Positions 24,665 to 33,389 of a DNA stretch of 64,000 nt are shown one piece after another. How positions within the stretch are numbered: position 1 is the stretch's first letter; every line of letters starts with the position of its first letter. Both the position numbers and the translations under genes were made by a program. The notes under the pieces were generated by a model. The model saw only the letters and a program-made list of their open reading frames with translations. It did no database searches and had not been told where the DNA came from. Source of the DNA: Nocardia cyriacigeorgica GUH-2 (GTDB taxonomy: Bacteria; Actinomycetota; Actinomycetes; Mycobacteriales; Mycobacteriaceae); the NCBI RefSeq assembly GCF_000284035.1, contig NC_016887.1:558001-622000 (forward strand). The letters are read 5' to 3'.

Positions 24665-25567
24665 AACGATAACGATGTGAGCCTTGCCGGACGTGTTGCG
24701 ATCGTGACCGGGGCGGGTGCCGGCCTCGGTCGCGCCGAGGCGCTGGCCCTCGCCGGCGCCGGCGCCTCGGTCGTCGTCAACGACCTGGCCGATTCGGAGG
24801 CCGTGGCTCAGACCATGGCCGAGATTCGCGCACTCGGTGCGAAAGCGGAGTTCGTCGCGGGCAGTGTCGCCGAGCGGTCCACCGCGGACGAGTTGATCCG
24901 CACCGCCACCGAAGCCTTCGGCGGGCTCGACATCGTGGTCAACAATGCGGGCATCACGCGTGACCGGATGCTGTTCAATATGTCCGACGAGGACTGGGAC
25001 GCGGTGATCGCCGTTCATCTGCGCGGCCATTTCCTGCTCTGCCGCAATGCGGGTGCGTACTGGCGCGGCAAGTCCAAGGAGGCGGGCGCTCCGGTGTACG
25101 GCCGCATCGTCAACACCTCCTCCGAGGCCGGCCTGCTCGGTCCGGAGGGGCAGGCGAATTACGGCGCGGCCAAGGCGGGCATCACCGCGCTGACTTTGTC
25201 GGCGTCGCGCGCGCTCTCGCGCTTCGGCGTGCGGGCCAACGCGATCTGCCCGCGGGCCAGGACCGCGATGACGGAGGCTGTGTTCAAGGACGCGCCCGAG
25301 GGTGCGGTCGATCCGCTCTCGCCCGACCATGTCGCGCGACTGGTGGCTTATCTGTCCTCGCCCGCGGCCGAAGTGGTCAACGGGCAGGTGTTCGTGGTGT
25401 ACGGGCCGATGGTCGCGCTGATGGCGGCGCCGGAAGTCGAGCAGCGCTTCGATGCGACGGGCGAACAGTGGTCGACCGGTGATCTGGCCGTCACGCTGAG
25501 CGGGTACTTCGCCCAGCGGCCCGAAGGTCGTACCTTTTCTGCAACGTCACTACACGAACTGGGCTGA
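24662..25567 (+). CDS. hsd4A: Hsd4A, steroid/acyl-CoA 3-hydroxyacyl dehydrogenase (SDR)
   Basis: A 301-residue SDR with TGAGAGLG at residues 16-23, NNAG at 94-97, SSE at 153-155 and YGAAK (Y167, K171). It matches Rv3502c/Hsd4A, an enzyme proposed to act as 17-beta-hydroxysteroid and 22-hydroxyacyl-CoA dehydrogenase in sterol side-chain beta-oxidation. The start GTG stands seven bases after a -10 box that merges with a KstR operator, so the transcript is probably leaderless. The mce4 operon follows after 300 bases with a separate operator. Confidence 0.92.
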   Translation: MNDNDVSLAGRVAIVTGAGAGLGRAEALALAGAGASVVVNDLADSEAVAQTMAEIRALGAKAEFVAGSVAERSTADELIRTATEAFGGLDIVVNNAGITRDRMLFNMSDEDWDAVIAVHLRGHFLLCRNAGAYWRGKSKEAGAPVYGRIVNTSSEAGLLGPEGQANYGAAKAGITALTLSASRALSRFGVRANAICPRARTAMTEAVFKDAPEGAVDPLSPDHVARLVAYLSSPAAEVVNGQVFVVYGPMVALMAAPEVEQRFDATGEQWSTGDLAVTLSGYFAQRPEGRTFSATSLHELG

Positions 25568-25867
25568 CCAGCCCCGTTGCCCGTCCGTCCGCTCGACCGC
25601 TTTCTGAACGGCCGTCCAAGAGTTGATCGGTCGTCCAGCAGTTGGTAGACATGGGGATCGTATGTGCCAGGACTCACAACAGTGATGCTCAACACGTATG
25701 AACCAGGTTCCAATCTTACTGTCTGAGATTGGATCGAAATAGCAGTTCAAATAGGGCCAAAAGCCCACCAGAAACTTAGTGAACGTGTTCTACTTGTCCG
25801 GGGCGCGGGACGGCTACGGCCGTCGCGTCCGTCAGCGGGACCAGTAGTCAGGCAAGGAGGATCGCCG
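25568..25867. promoter_or_regulatory. mce4 upstream region with KstR-type site
   Basis: The 300-bp gap before yrbE4A. GTGAACGTGTTCTA at 25779-25792 fits the KstR consensus except for its first base. The start at 25868 is preceded by AAGGAGG (25855-25861), so unlike hsd4A this transcript has a leader. The middle part, about 25600-25760, is lower in GC and holds no visible gene. Confidence 0.75.
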
Positions 25868-26632
25868 ATGAACGAGGTCCTTGCCGTGCCATTGCGGGCG
25901 GTCGGCGGGTTCTTCGACCTCACGGCGGAGGTGGCGCGTGCCAGCATGCGCCGGCCCTTCCAGGCGCGGGAGTTCGTCGACCAGTCATGGTTCATCGCGC
26001 GAGTCTCGATCGTGCCGACCCTGCTGGTAGCCATTCCTTTCACCGTGCTGGTCAGCTTCACGCTGAACATCCTGTTGCGTGAGATCGGCGCGGCCGACCT
26101 CAGCGGCGCGGGCGCGGCCTTCGGCGCGGTGACCCAGGTCGGCCCGATCGTCACGGTGCTCATCGTGGCAGGCGCGGGCGCCACCGCCATCTGCGCCGAC
26201 CTCGGCGCACGCACCATTCGCGAGGAAATCGACGCGATGAAGGTGCTCGGCATCGACCCGGTCCAGCGACTGGTGGTTCCGCGCGTGCTCGCGTCGATGT
26301 TCGTGGCGCTGTTGCTCAACGGCCTGGTGTGCACCATCGGCATCCTCGGCGGGTTCCTGTTCTCGGTGCTGCTTCAGGATGTGAATCCGGGCGCCTTCGT
26401 CAACGGGATCACCCTGCTCACCAACCTGCCCGAGCTGATCATCTCCGAGGTCAAGGCGGGCCTGTTCGGCCTGATCGCCGGCCTGGTGGCCTGCTACCTC
26501 GGCCTCAACGTCAAAGGCGGACCCAAGAGTGTCGGTGATGCGGTGAACCAGACCGTGGTGTTCGCGTTCATGGCCCTGTTCGTGGTGAACGTCGTCGTCA
26601 CCGCCGTCGGCATCAAGTTCGCGGTGCGGTGA
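25868..26632 (+). CDS. yrbE4A: YrbE4A, permease subunit of the Mce4 sterol importer
   Basis: A 254-residue MlaE/YrbE-family integral membrane protein. A short N-terminal amphipathic part (FFDLTAEVARASMRRPFQAR) is followed by about five membrane helices. The conserved cytoplasmic EEIDAMKVLGIDPVQRLVVPR loop couples to the Mce ATPase MceG, which is not in this window. YrbE4A and YrbE4B form the permease through which the Mce4 complex imports cholesterol and related sterols. A strong AAGGAGG precedes the start, and a KstR-type site lies 76 bases upstream. First gene of a ten-gene operon. Confidence 0.95.
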   Translation: MNEVLAVPLRAVGGFFDLTAEVARASMRRPFQAREFVDQSWFIARVSIVPTLLVAIPFTVLVSFTLNILLREIGAADLSGAGAAFGAVTQVGPIVTVLIVAGAGATAICADLGARTIREEIDAMKVLGIDPVQRLVVPRVLASMFVALLLNGLVCTIGILGGFLFSVLLQDVNPGAFVNGITLLTNLPELIISEVKAGLFGLIAGLVACYLGLNVKGGPKSVGDAVNQTVVFAFMALFVVNVVVTAVGIKFAVR

Positions 26633-26636
26633 TCCG

Positions 26637-27488
26637 ATGGCCTTCGTAATCCAGTCCAAGTTTCCGCGCACGGTGCGCCGGGTCCGCCGGATGTCGAACT
26701 CGATGGATGAGCTCGGCAAACAGGCGGTCTTCTACGGTCGCGCGATCGGTTCTATGCCGAAGGCGCTGGTGCACTACCGTACCGAGACCATCCGGCTCAT
26801 CGCCGAGATCAGCATGGGCACCGGCGCGCTCGCCGTCATCGGCGGCACCGTGGTGATCGTCGGGTTCCTGACGCTGTTCACCGGCGGCACCATCGCCGTG
26901 CAGGGCTACAGCTCGCTCGGCAATATCGGCGTCGAGGCGCTCACCGGCTTCTTCGCCGCCTTCATCAATGTGCGCATCGCGGCGCCGGTGATCTCCGGTA
27001 TCGGCCTGGCCGCCACCATCGGCGCCGGTTCGACCGCGCAGCTGGGTGCGATGCGGGTGGCCGAGGAGATCGACGCGCTCGAATCGATGGGTATCCGGCC
27101 GGTGCCGTATCTGGTGGGCACGCGGGTGCTGGCCGGGATGATCGCGATCATCCCGCTGTACTCACTCGCGGTGATCGCCTCGTTCGTCGCCAGCCGGTTC
27201 GCGACGGTGGTGATCTACGGGCAGTCCGCCGGCGTCTACGACCACTACTTCTCCACCTTCTTGATCCCCAGCGACATCCTGTGGTCGTTCGTGCAGGCGA
27301 TCTTGATGGCGGTCGCGGTGATGATGATCCACACCTACTACGGCTTCCACGCCGCGGGCGGTCCGGTGGGCGTCGGCGTCGCGGTGGGTAATGCGGTGCG
27401 CGCCTCCCTGGTCGCGGTGGTCACGGTGACGCTGCTGGTCTCGCTGGCCATCTACGGCACTTCCGGCAACTTCAACCTCTCCGGATAG
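26637..27488 (+). CDS. yrbE4B: YrbE4B, permease subunit of the Mce4 sterol importer
   Basis: A 283-residue MlaE/YrbE-family permease. It shows GGTIAVQGYSSLGNIGVEALTG, the AEEIDALESMGIRPVPYLVG coupling loop and the C-terminal YGTSGNFNLSG, almost identical to mycobacterial YrbE4B. About five to six membrane helices. It pairs with YrbE4A. It starts four bases after the yrbE4A stop, and mce4A begins four bases after its own stop. The N-terminal 40 residues are basic and differ from the mycobacterial protein. Confidence 0.95.
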   Translation: MAFVIQSKFPRTVRRVRRMSNSMDELGKQAVFYGRAIGSMPKALVHYRTETIRLIAEISMGTGALAVIGGTVVIVGFLTLFTGGTIAVQGYSSLGNIGVEALTGFFAAFINVRIAAPVISGIGLAATIGAGSTAQLGAMRVAEEIDALESMGIRPVPYLVGTRVLAGMIAIIPLYSLAVIASFVASRFATVVIYGQSAGVYDHYFSTFLIPSDILWSFVQAILMAVAVMMIHTYYGFHAAGGPVGVGVAVGNAVRASLVAVVTVTLLVSLAIYGTSGNFNLSG

Positions 27489-27492
27489 CGGC

Positions 27493-28713
27493 ATGGTGAA
27501 CACGAAAACTTCGGGGCGGTCCTCGGGTCTTGCGGCGCGGCTGCGCGGCCCGCTCGGACTGAAACTGGCCGGGCTCGGGCTCGTGCTGTTCATGGTCGCG
27601 GTGGTGACCGTGTCGATGATCATGTTCGTCGGCGGGTTCACCCAGACCGTCGCGGTGGCCGTCAAGGCGCCGCGCAGCGGCCTGGTGCTCGACCCGGACG
27701 CGAAGGTCAAGGTGCGCGGCGTCGAGATCGGCCGGGTCTCCGATATCGAGCTCGGCGACGACGGCGCGACCATCAATCTGGCGTTGAACCCGGATCAGCT
27801 GAAGCTGGTGCCCGCCAATGCGGGCGTCGATATCCGCTCGACCACGGTGTTCGGCGCCAAGTACGTCAACTTCACCGTGCCCGAGGAGCCGTCGTCGGAG
27901 TCGTTGAAGCCCGGTGCGACGGTGGCGGCGAGCAAGGTGACCGTCGAGTTCAACACGCTGTTCCAGCATCTGTCCGATGTGCTGGCCCAGGTCGAGCCGG
28001 AAAAGCTCAATGCCACCCTGGCCGCGCTCGGCACCGCGTTGCAGGGCCGTGGTGAGAAGCTCGGCGATCTGCTCGTCAACAGCGAGGCCTACCTGCGCGA
28101 CATCAATCCGAGCCTGCCGACGCTGCAACGGGATCTGGCCACCACCGCGCAGGTCACCAATATCTACGCCGATACCGTCGGCGATCTGCTGCGCACGGTC
28201 GACAACGCGATCGTCACCAGCGGCACCATCGTCGACGAGACCGCGGGGGTGGACGCACTGCTGGCGAATCTGACCGGCCTGGCCGATACCGCGGGCTCGG
28301 TCCTGCGCGAGAACGAGCAGCCGCTGGTCACCGCGCTGGATCTGCTGCGGCCGACGAGCGAATTGCTCTACGAGTACCGGCCCGCGCTGTCGTGCCTGAT
28401 CCTCGGCCTCGGCAAGGCGCTGCCGCTGGGTGAGGCGGTCTTCGGTGGACTCCAGCCGGGCGTCGCGCTCAACGCGAGCTTCATGTACGGCCACCCCGCC
28501 TACACCTACCCGGAGGATCTGCCGAAGGTGAATGCCACCGGTGGACCGCATTGCGCGGGCACCGTGGACCGGGAGCCGGGCAGCCACGCGGACTATGTCG
28601 TCACCGATACCTCCGAGGGCGCGCCGTACGCGCCGTCGACGCAGCTGACGGTCAACGCGCCCAAGGTTTTCCAGATTCTGTTCGCCGGCCTGCCGGGGGT
28701 TCGCCAGCCGTGA
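27493..28713 (+). CDS. mce4A: Mce4A, sterol-transport MCE protein
   Basis: A 406-residue MCE-family protein: short cytoplasmic N-terminus, one membrane helix (about residues 32-58, AGLGLVLFMVAVVTVSMIMF), then the MCE domain (SGLVLDPDAKVKVRGVEIGR) and a long helical region. Six Mce4 subunits assemble a periplasm-spanning tube that delivers sterol to the YrbE permease. The C-terminal part ends near LTVNAPKVFQILFAGLPGV. The stop overlaps the mce4B GTG (GTGA, 28710-28713). Length is normal for Mce4A. Confidence 0.95.
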   Translation: MVNTKTSGRSSGLAARLRGPLGLKLAGLGLVLFMVAVVTVSMIMFVGGFTQTVAVAVKAPRSGLVLDPDAKVKVRGVEIGRVSDIELGDDGATINLALNPDQLKLVPANAGVDIRSTTVFGAKYVNFTVPEEPSSESLKPGATVAASKVTVEFNTLFQHLSDVLAQVEPEKLNATLAALGTALQGRGEKLGDLLVNSEAYLRDINPSLPTLQRDLATTAQVTNIYADTVGDLLRTVDNAIVTSGTIVDETAGVDALLANLTGLADTAGSVLRENEQPLVTALDLLRPTSELLYEYRPALSCLILGLGKALPLGEAVFGGLQPGVALNASFMYGHPAYTYPEDLPKVNATGGPHCAGTVDREPGSHADYVVTDTSEGAPYAPSTQLTVNAPKVFQILFAGLPGVRQP

Positions 28714-29735
28714 GGAATACCGCAACGAAAGTCAAGCTGGGCATCTTCACCCTGGTGATGACGCTGATCTTCACCGGCCTGGTGATCGTGTTCAGTGAGG
28801 TGCGTTTCGCCAGGGAAAACGGCTACAACGCCGTATTCACCAGTGCCTCGGGCATGCTGCCCGGCGACAAGGTGCGCATCGCGGGCGTCCCGGTGGGTTC
28901 GGTGACATCGGTGGAGGTCGGCAAGGACCATCTGGCCCACGTCGAGTTCGACGTCGACCGGAAGTTCAAGCTGTACAGCAGCACTCGCGCCACCATCCGG
29001 TACGAGAACCTGGTGGGCGACCGCTACCTGGAACTGCTCGAGGGTCCGGGCTCGATCGATATCCTGCCCGAAGGCAGCACCATCGGCCTGGACCGGACCG
29101 CACCGGCGCTCGATCTGGACATGCTGCTCGGCGGGTTCAAACCGCTGCTGCGCGGCCTCGACCCCGCACAGGTCAACGATCTGACCAACGCGTTGCTGCA
29201 GGTCTTCCAAGGCCAGGGCGGGACGCTGGTGTCGCTGCTCAACAGCGGCGGCTCCTTTGCCAAAACACTGGCCGACCGCGACGCGCTCATCGGCAGCGTG
29301 ATCGACAACCTCAATGCCGTGCTGGCCACCATCGACGAGCGCGATGAGCAGTTCACCACCACGATCAACGAATTGCAGCGGCTGGTCAGCGGATTGGCCG
29401 CCGACCGCGACCCGATCGGCGCGGCGCTGCCCCGGATCGCGGGCGCCACCGGTGATCTCACCGATCTACTTGCGCAGGCGCGGCCGGACCTGAAGAACAC
29501 CGTCCAGCAGATCGACCGGGTCGCCACCAATGTCAACAACGGTTCCGACACCGTGCAGTGGGTGCTGGAGCGGCTGCCCGAGACCTATAAGCAGTTGATC
29601 CGCATCGGCTCGTACGGGTCGTTCCTCCAGCTGTATGTCTGCGAGACCAACTTCCTCGTCGACGGTCCGGACGGCAAGCCCATGAGCGTGGTCTTCCCCG
29701 GTGGGCAAGATACCGGAAGGTGTGCGAGCGAATGA
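28710..29735 (+). CDS. mce4B: Mce4B, sterol-transport MCE protein
   Basis: A 341-residue MCE protein. It starts at the GTG overlapping the mce4A stop (VRNTATKVKLGIFTLVMTL), with a membrane helix at about residues 9-28 and the MCE domain around SGMLPGDKVRIAGVPVGSVT. A helical needle region containing repeated aspartate/leucine heptads follows, and the C-terminus carries LYVCETNFLVDG. The start is set by the four-base overlap; the longer frame reads through mce4A. Part of the Mce4 hexamer. Confidence 0.95.
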   Translation: MRNTATKVKLGIFTLVMTLIFTGLVIVFSEVRFARENGYNAVFTSASGMLPGDKVRIAGVPVGSVTSVEVGKDHLAHVEFDVDRKFKLYSSTRATIRYENLVGDRYLELLEGPGSIDILPEGSTIGLDRTAPALDLDMLLGGFKPLLRGLDPAQVNDLTNALLQVFQGQGGTLVSLLNSGGSFAKTLADRDALIGSVIDNLNAVLATIDERDEQFTTTINELQRLVSGLAADRDPIGAALPRIAGATGDLTDLLAQARPDLKNTVQQIDRVATNVNNGSDTVQWVLERLPETYKQLIRIGSYGSFLQLYVCETNFLVDGPDGKPMSVVFPGGQDTGRCASE

Positions 29736-30793
29736 GTGAAAGGAAAACGCCCGCAACGACCGTCGGTGTCGTCGGCCTGGTGCTGGCGGTGACCGTGGCG
29801 CTGTCGGCGCTGCAGTTCGACCGGTTGCCGTTCATCCGTTCCGGCGCCACCTTCACCGCGTTCTTCGCCGATGCCGGCGGGCTCGTCCCCGGCGACGACG
29901 TCCAGGTGGCGGGTGTGCGATCCGGGCAAGTGGAGGACGTCGAACTCGACGGCGCGAAGGTGCTGGTCACCTTCACCCTGAACGAGTCCATCGTGCTGGG
30001 CGACAAGACTTCCGCGGCGATCAAGACCAACACCGTGCTCGGTCGCAAATCGCTCGAGGTCACGCCGGACGGCCCGGGCGCGCTGCGCGTCGACGACACC
30101 ATCCCGCTGGACCGCACCACCTCGCCGTACTCGCTGAACGAGGCGCTCGGAGATCTCGCCGACACCGTCGGCGGCTTGGACATGGACCGGGTCGACCAGA
30201 CCCTCGACGCGCTCTCGGCGACCTTCGCCGACACACCCGAGCCGCTGCGTAATGCCCTCGACGGCATCACCGCGCTCTCGCGCACGATCAACACCCGCGA
30301 TCAGGCGCTGTCGGATCTGCTGACCCGCGCGCAGAACGTCACCAAGATCCTGTCCGACCGCGCGACCCAGCTCAACGCGCTGCTGCTGGACGGCAACGAG
30401 CTGCTCGGCGAGCTGGACCGGCGGCGCACCGCGATCAGTCAGCTGATCGTCTACGTCAACGGGCTGGCCCAGCAGCTGTCCGGTCTGGTGGCCGACAACG
30501 AGGCCCAGCTGCAACCGGCGCTGGACAAGCTGAACTCGGTACTCGACCTGCTCCAGCGCAACCGGGACAACATCTCCCAGGCGCTCGACGGTCTCGGCCC
30601 GTTCGCGGCCGCGCTCGGTGAGCAGGTCGGCAGCGGACCGTACTTCCAGGCCTACGTCGTCAACGCGACCAGCCCCGGCTTGCAGATCCTGGTGGATTCG
30701 CTGGTCTGGCCGCAGAACCTGCCCGAATCGCTGCGCGGGTACTTCGACCCGATGCCGTCCATCGGACCCGCTATCCAGGAGCCGCCGCGATGA
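29732..30793 (+). CDS. mce4C: Mce4C, sterol-transport MCE protein
   Basis: A 353-residue MCE protein starting MSERKTPATTVGVVGLVLAV at the ATGA overlap with mce4B, with one N-terminal membrane helix and the MCE domain DAGGLVPGDDVQVAGVRSGQV. The rest is a helical region rich in leucine and aspartate. Normal length. The stop overlaps the mce4D start by four bases. Confidence 0.95.
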   Translation: MSERKTPATTVGVVGLVLAVTVALSALQFDRLPFIRSGATFTAFFADAGGLVPGDDVQVAGVRSGQVEDVELDGAKVLVTFTLNESIVLGDKTSAAIKTNTVLGRKSLEVTPDGPGALRVDDTIPLDRTTSPYSLNEALGDLADTVGGLDMDRVDQTLDALSATFADTPEPLRNALDGITALSRTINTRDQALSDLLTRAQNVTKILSDRATQLNALLLDGNELLGELDRRRTAISQLIVYVNGLAQQLSGLVADNEAQLQPALDKLNSVLDLLQRNRDNISQALDGLGPFAAALGEQVGSGPYFQAYVVNATSPGLQILVDSLVWPQNLPESLRGYFDPMPSIGPAIQEPPR

Positions 30794-32088
30794 CATCGAG
30801 AATTCGCCGTCTGCCCCGATGGGTGTTCATCGCCGCCGCGGTGCTGGTCGCCGCGCTGGCGGTGTTCGCCGGCTACACCGCGCTGAACCGGATCGGCAAG
30901 ACGAACATCACCGCCTACTTCACCTCCACCAGCGGCCTCTACGCCGGTGACGACGTGCGGGTGCTCGGGGTCAAGGTCGGCAGCATCGACTCGATCGAAC
31001 CGAGCGCCGATCAGGTGAAGGTCGAGATGACCATCGACCGCGGCATCGACCTGCCCGCCGACTCTCGCGCGGTGATCATCGCGCCGTCGCTGGTCTCGGC
31101 CCGCTTCATCCAGATCGCCCCCGCCTACACCGAGGGCCCGAAGCTGGAAGACGGTGCGACGATCGGCATCGAACGCACCGCCGTCCCGGTCGAGTGGGAT
31201 GACATCAAGGCCGAATTGTCCAAGCTGGCAACGGCTCTGGGCCCGGTCGGCGAGGACCAGCAGGGTTCGTTCGGCCGCTTCGTCGACACCGCCGCCGAGA
31301 ACCTCGACGGCAACGGCGACCGGTTCCGGGAAACGCTGCGGGAGCTGTCGGCGACGCTGACCACGCTCTCCGATGGCCGCACCGACCTGTTCGGCACCAT
31401 CCGCAACCTGCAGCATTTCGTCGAGGTGCTCTCGGCGAGCAATGAGCAGATCGTGCAGTTCGGCGGCAGGCTCGCGTCGGTCTCGTCGGTGCTGGCGGGT
31501 GTGTCCAATGATCTCGGCGCGGGCCTGGACAACCTGGATATCGCCGTCGCCGACGTCAAACGCTTCCTCGACAGCAGCGGCGCCGAGCTCACCGAGGGCG
31601 TGCTGAAGCTCGCCGACGCCACCCAGATCCTGGTCGACAAGCGGCCGGAGCTGGAACAGGTGCTGCACTCCGGCCCGACCGCGCTGGTGAACTTCTATCA
31701 GATCTACAAGCCCGCACAGGGCACGCTGACCGGTGCCATCGGGTTGAACAACGCCGCGGACCCGCTCAGCTTCCTGTGTGGATCGGTGCAGGCGCGCGAC
31801 GGCTACAACTCCGATCAGAGTGCGGCCCTGTGCGCGGAGTTCCTGGCGCCGGTGCTGAAGTCGCTGGCGATGAACTACCCACCGCTGCTGGCCAATCCGG
31901 CCACCGGTGTCACCGCGTTCCCGGACCAGTTGGTGTTCAGCCCGGAATCGCTGGCGGGTACCCAGCAGACCCATGCTCCGGCTCCGGCTCCGGCTCGCGG
32001 TGCCGCGCCGGTGACGGTGCCGAGCGGGATCGCCGGGCTTGCCATTCCGGGATTGCCCGCGCCGCCGGCGCCGGGAGGAGGGCGATGA
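30790..32088 (+). CDS. mce4D: Mce4D, sterol-transport MCE protein
   Basis: A 432-residue MCE protein with a basic N-terminus, a membrane helix (FIAAAVLVAALAVFAGYTAL), the MCE domain SGLYAGDDVRVLGVKVGSID and a helical region with DNLDIAVADVKRFLDSSGAE. The last 60 residues are rich in Pro and Ala, ending in PGLPAPPAPGGG, and may be a flexible envelope linker. It begins and ends with ATGA overlaps. The two cysteines in the C-terminal third (SFLCGSVQ and AALCAEF) could form a disulfide. Confidence 0.95.
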   Translation: MTSRIRRLPRWVFIAAAVLVAALAVFAGYTALNRIGKTNITAYFTSTSGLYAGDDVRVLGVKVGSIDSIEPSADQVKVEMTIDRGIDLPADSRAVIIAPSLVSARFIQIAPAYTEGPKLEDGATIGIERTAVPVEWDDIKAELSKLATALGPVGEDQQGSFGRFVDTAAENLDGNGDRFRETLRELSATLTTLSDGRTDLFGTIRNLQHFVEVLSASNEQIVQFGGRLASVSSVLAGVSNDLGAGLDNLDIAVADVKRFLDSSGAELTEGVLKLADATQILVDKRPELEQVLHSGPTALVNFYQIYKPAQGTLTGAIGLNNAADPLSFLCGSVQARDGYNSDQSAALCAEFLAPVLKSLAMNYPPLLANPATGVTAFPDQLVFSPESLAGTQQTHAPAPAPARGAAPVTVPSGIAGLAIPGLPAPPAPGGGR

Positions 32089-33389
32089 TGCGCAAACCAA
32101 CGGTGCTCGGTGGCCGGTCGATGCCATCGCGTAAGCGTGCGATGCGCCGCACCGCGGCCGTCGCGGTCGGACTCACCCTGGCGCTCGGCGTCACCGGGTG
32201 TCAGTGGGACGGGCTGAACTCGCTACCGATGCCCGGTAACGAGGGCACCGGCGAGGGCGCGTATCAGGTGCGGATTCAGATGCCGAATGTCACCACGCTG
32301 ACCCGTAATTCGCCGGTCCGCGTCGATGACGTCGCGGTCGGCACCGTCACCGGGATCGAGGTGGAGGGCTGGCACGCGCTGGTCACCGTCTCGCTCAATC
32401 CCGATGTGGTGCTGCCCGCCAACGCGGTCGCCAAGATCGGGCAGACCAGTCTGCTCGGCAGCAATCACGTGGAGCTCGCGCCGCCGCCGGATCAGGAGCC
32501 GCAGGGCCGGTTGAGCGACGGCGATGTGATCCCGCTGGACCGGGCCGGGGCCTACCCGACCACCGAGCAGGTGCTGTCGTCGCTGTCGGTGGTACTCAAC
32601 GGCGGCGGCATCTCGCAGCTGGAGACCATCACCCGGGAACTCAACGCGGCCTTCGTCGGCAACGAAGACGAGATCCGTGACCTGCTGCCGCAACTCAACG
32701 ACCTGACCACCAACCTGCAAGCGCAGACCAACGACATCATCGCCGCGATGGCCGGGCTGGACCGGCTCGGCGGTCAGCTGAATCAACAGAAGGACCTGGT
32801 GGGCGCGGCTATCGAGCAGATCCACCCGGCGCTGACGGTGCTGGCCGATCGGCGGGAGAACATCACCAACACCCTCGTCGCGCTCGGCGACCTCAGCGAC
32901 GTCACCCAGCGGATCATCGACAACGCCGGCGACAACCTGAAGGCCAATCTCGCCGCGCTCGGCCCGGTACTGCAAACCCTGGCCGATACCGGCAACAACC
33001 TCACCGAGGCGTTGAAGATCGCGCTCACCTTCCCGTTCCCGATGAAGAACCTCGGCAACGCGATCAAGGGCGACTACCTCAACCTCTTCATGACCGTCGA
33101 TATGACCGGGAAGCGGCTGGATTCCAACTTCCTCACCGGCACCCCGCTGGGCGGGCGGTTCGGTGGTGTCGAGGGCGTGCTCGGCACATTCGCGCCGGAA
33201 ACAGCTGTGCAGCAAGGTAATCCGCTGGCCGTGCCGGGGCAGCCGCCGACCGGGCAGCCCGGCGCGCAGGCGCCCACAATCCCCGGGCTGCCGCCGATTC
33301 CGGGCCTGCCCGCCATTCCCGGGCTGACCGTGCCGCTGCCCGGCGCGGCCGCACCGGCACCCGCGCCGGAAGGGGGTCAGGGGCGGTGA
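32085..33389 (+). CDS. mce4E: Mce4E, lipoprotein MCE subunit (LprN-like)
   Basis: A 434-residue MCE protein and the operon's lipoprotein. An unusually long basic N-terminus (KRAMRRTAA) precedes a hydrophobic core and the lipobox LGVTGC with Cys39. The MCE domain follows (TLTRNSPVRVDDVAVGTVTG), and the C-terminal 60 residues are Pro/Gly-rich repeats of PGLPPIPGLPAIPG type. Two adjacent ATGs (32085 and 32088) are possible; the first gives the ATGA overlap with mce4D, and GGGAGGAGGG at 32073-32082 suits either. Mce4E anchors the outer part of the transporter. Its stop overlaps the mce4F GTG. Confidence 0.94.
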   Translation: MMRKPTVLGGRSMPSRKRAMRRTAAVAVGLTLALGVTGCQWDGLNSLPMPGNEGTGEGAYQVRIQMPNVTTLTRNSPVRVDDVAVGTVTGIEVEGWHALVTVSLNPDVVLPANAVAKIGQTSLLGSNHVELAPPPDQEPQGRLSDGDVIPLDRAGAYPTTEQVLSSLSVVLNGGGISQLETITRELNAAFVGNEDEIRDLLPQLNDLTTNLQAQTNDIIAAMAGLDRLGGQLNQQKDLVGAAIEQIHPALTVLADRRENITNTLVALGDLSDVTQRIIDNAGDNLKANLAALGPVLQTLADTGNNLTEALKIALTFPFPMKNLGNAIKGDYLNLFMTVDMTGKRLDSNFLTGTPLGGRFGGVEGVLGTFAPETAVQQGNPLAVPGQPPTGQPGAQAPTIPGLPPIPGLPAIPGLTVPLPGAAAPAPAPEGGQGR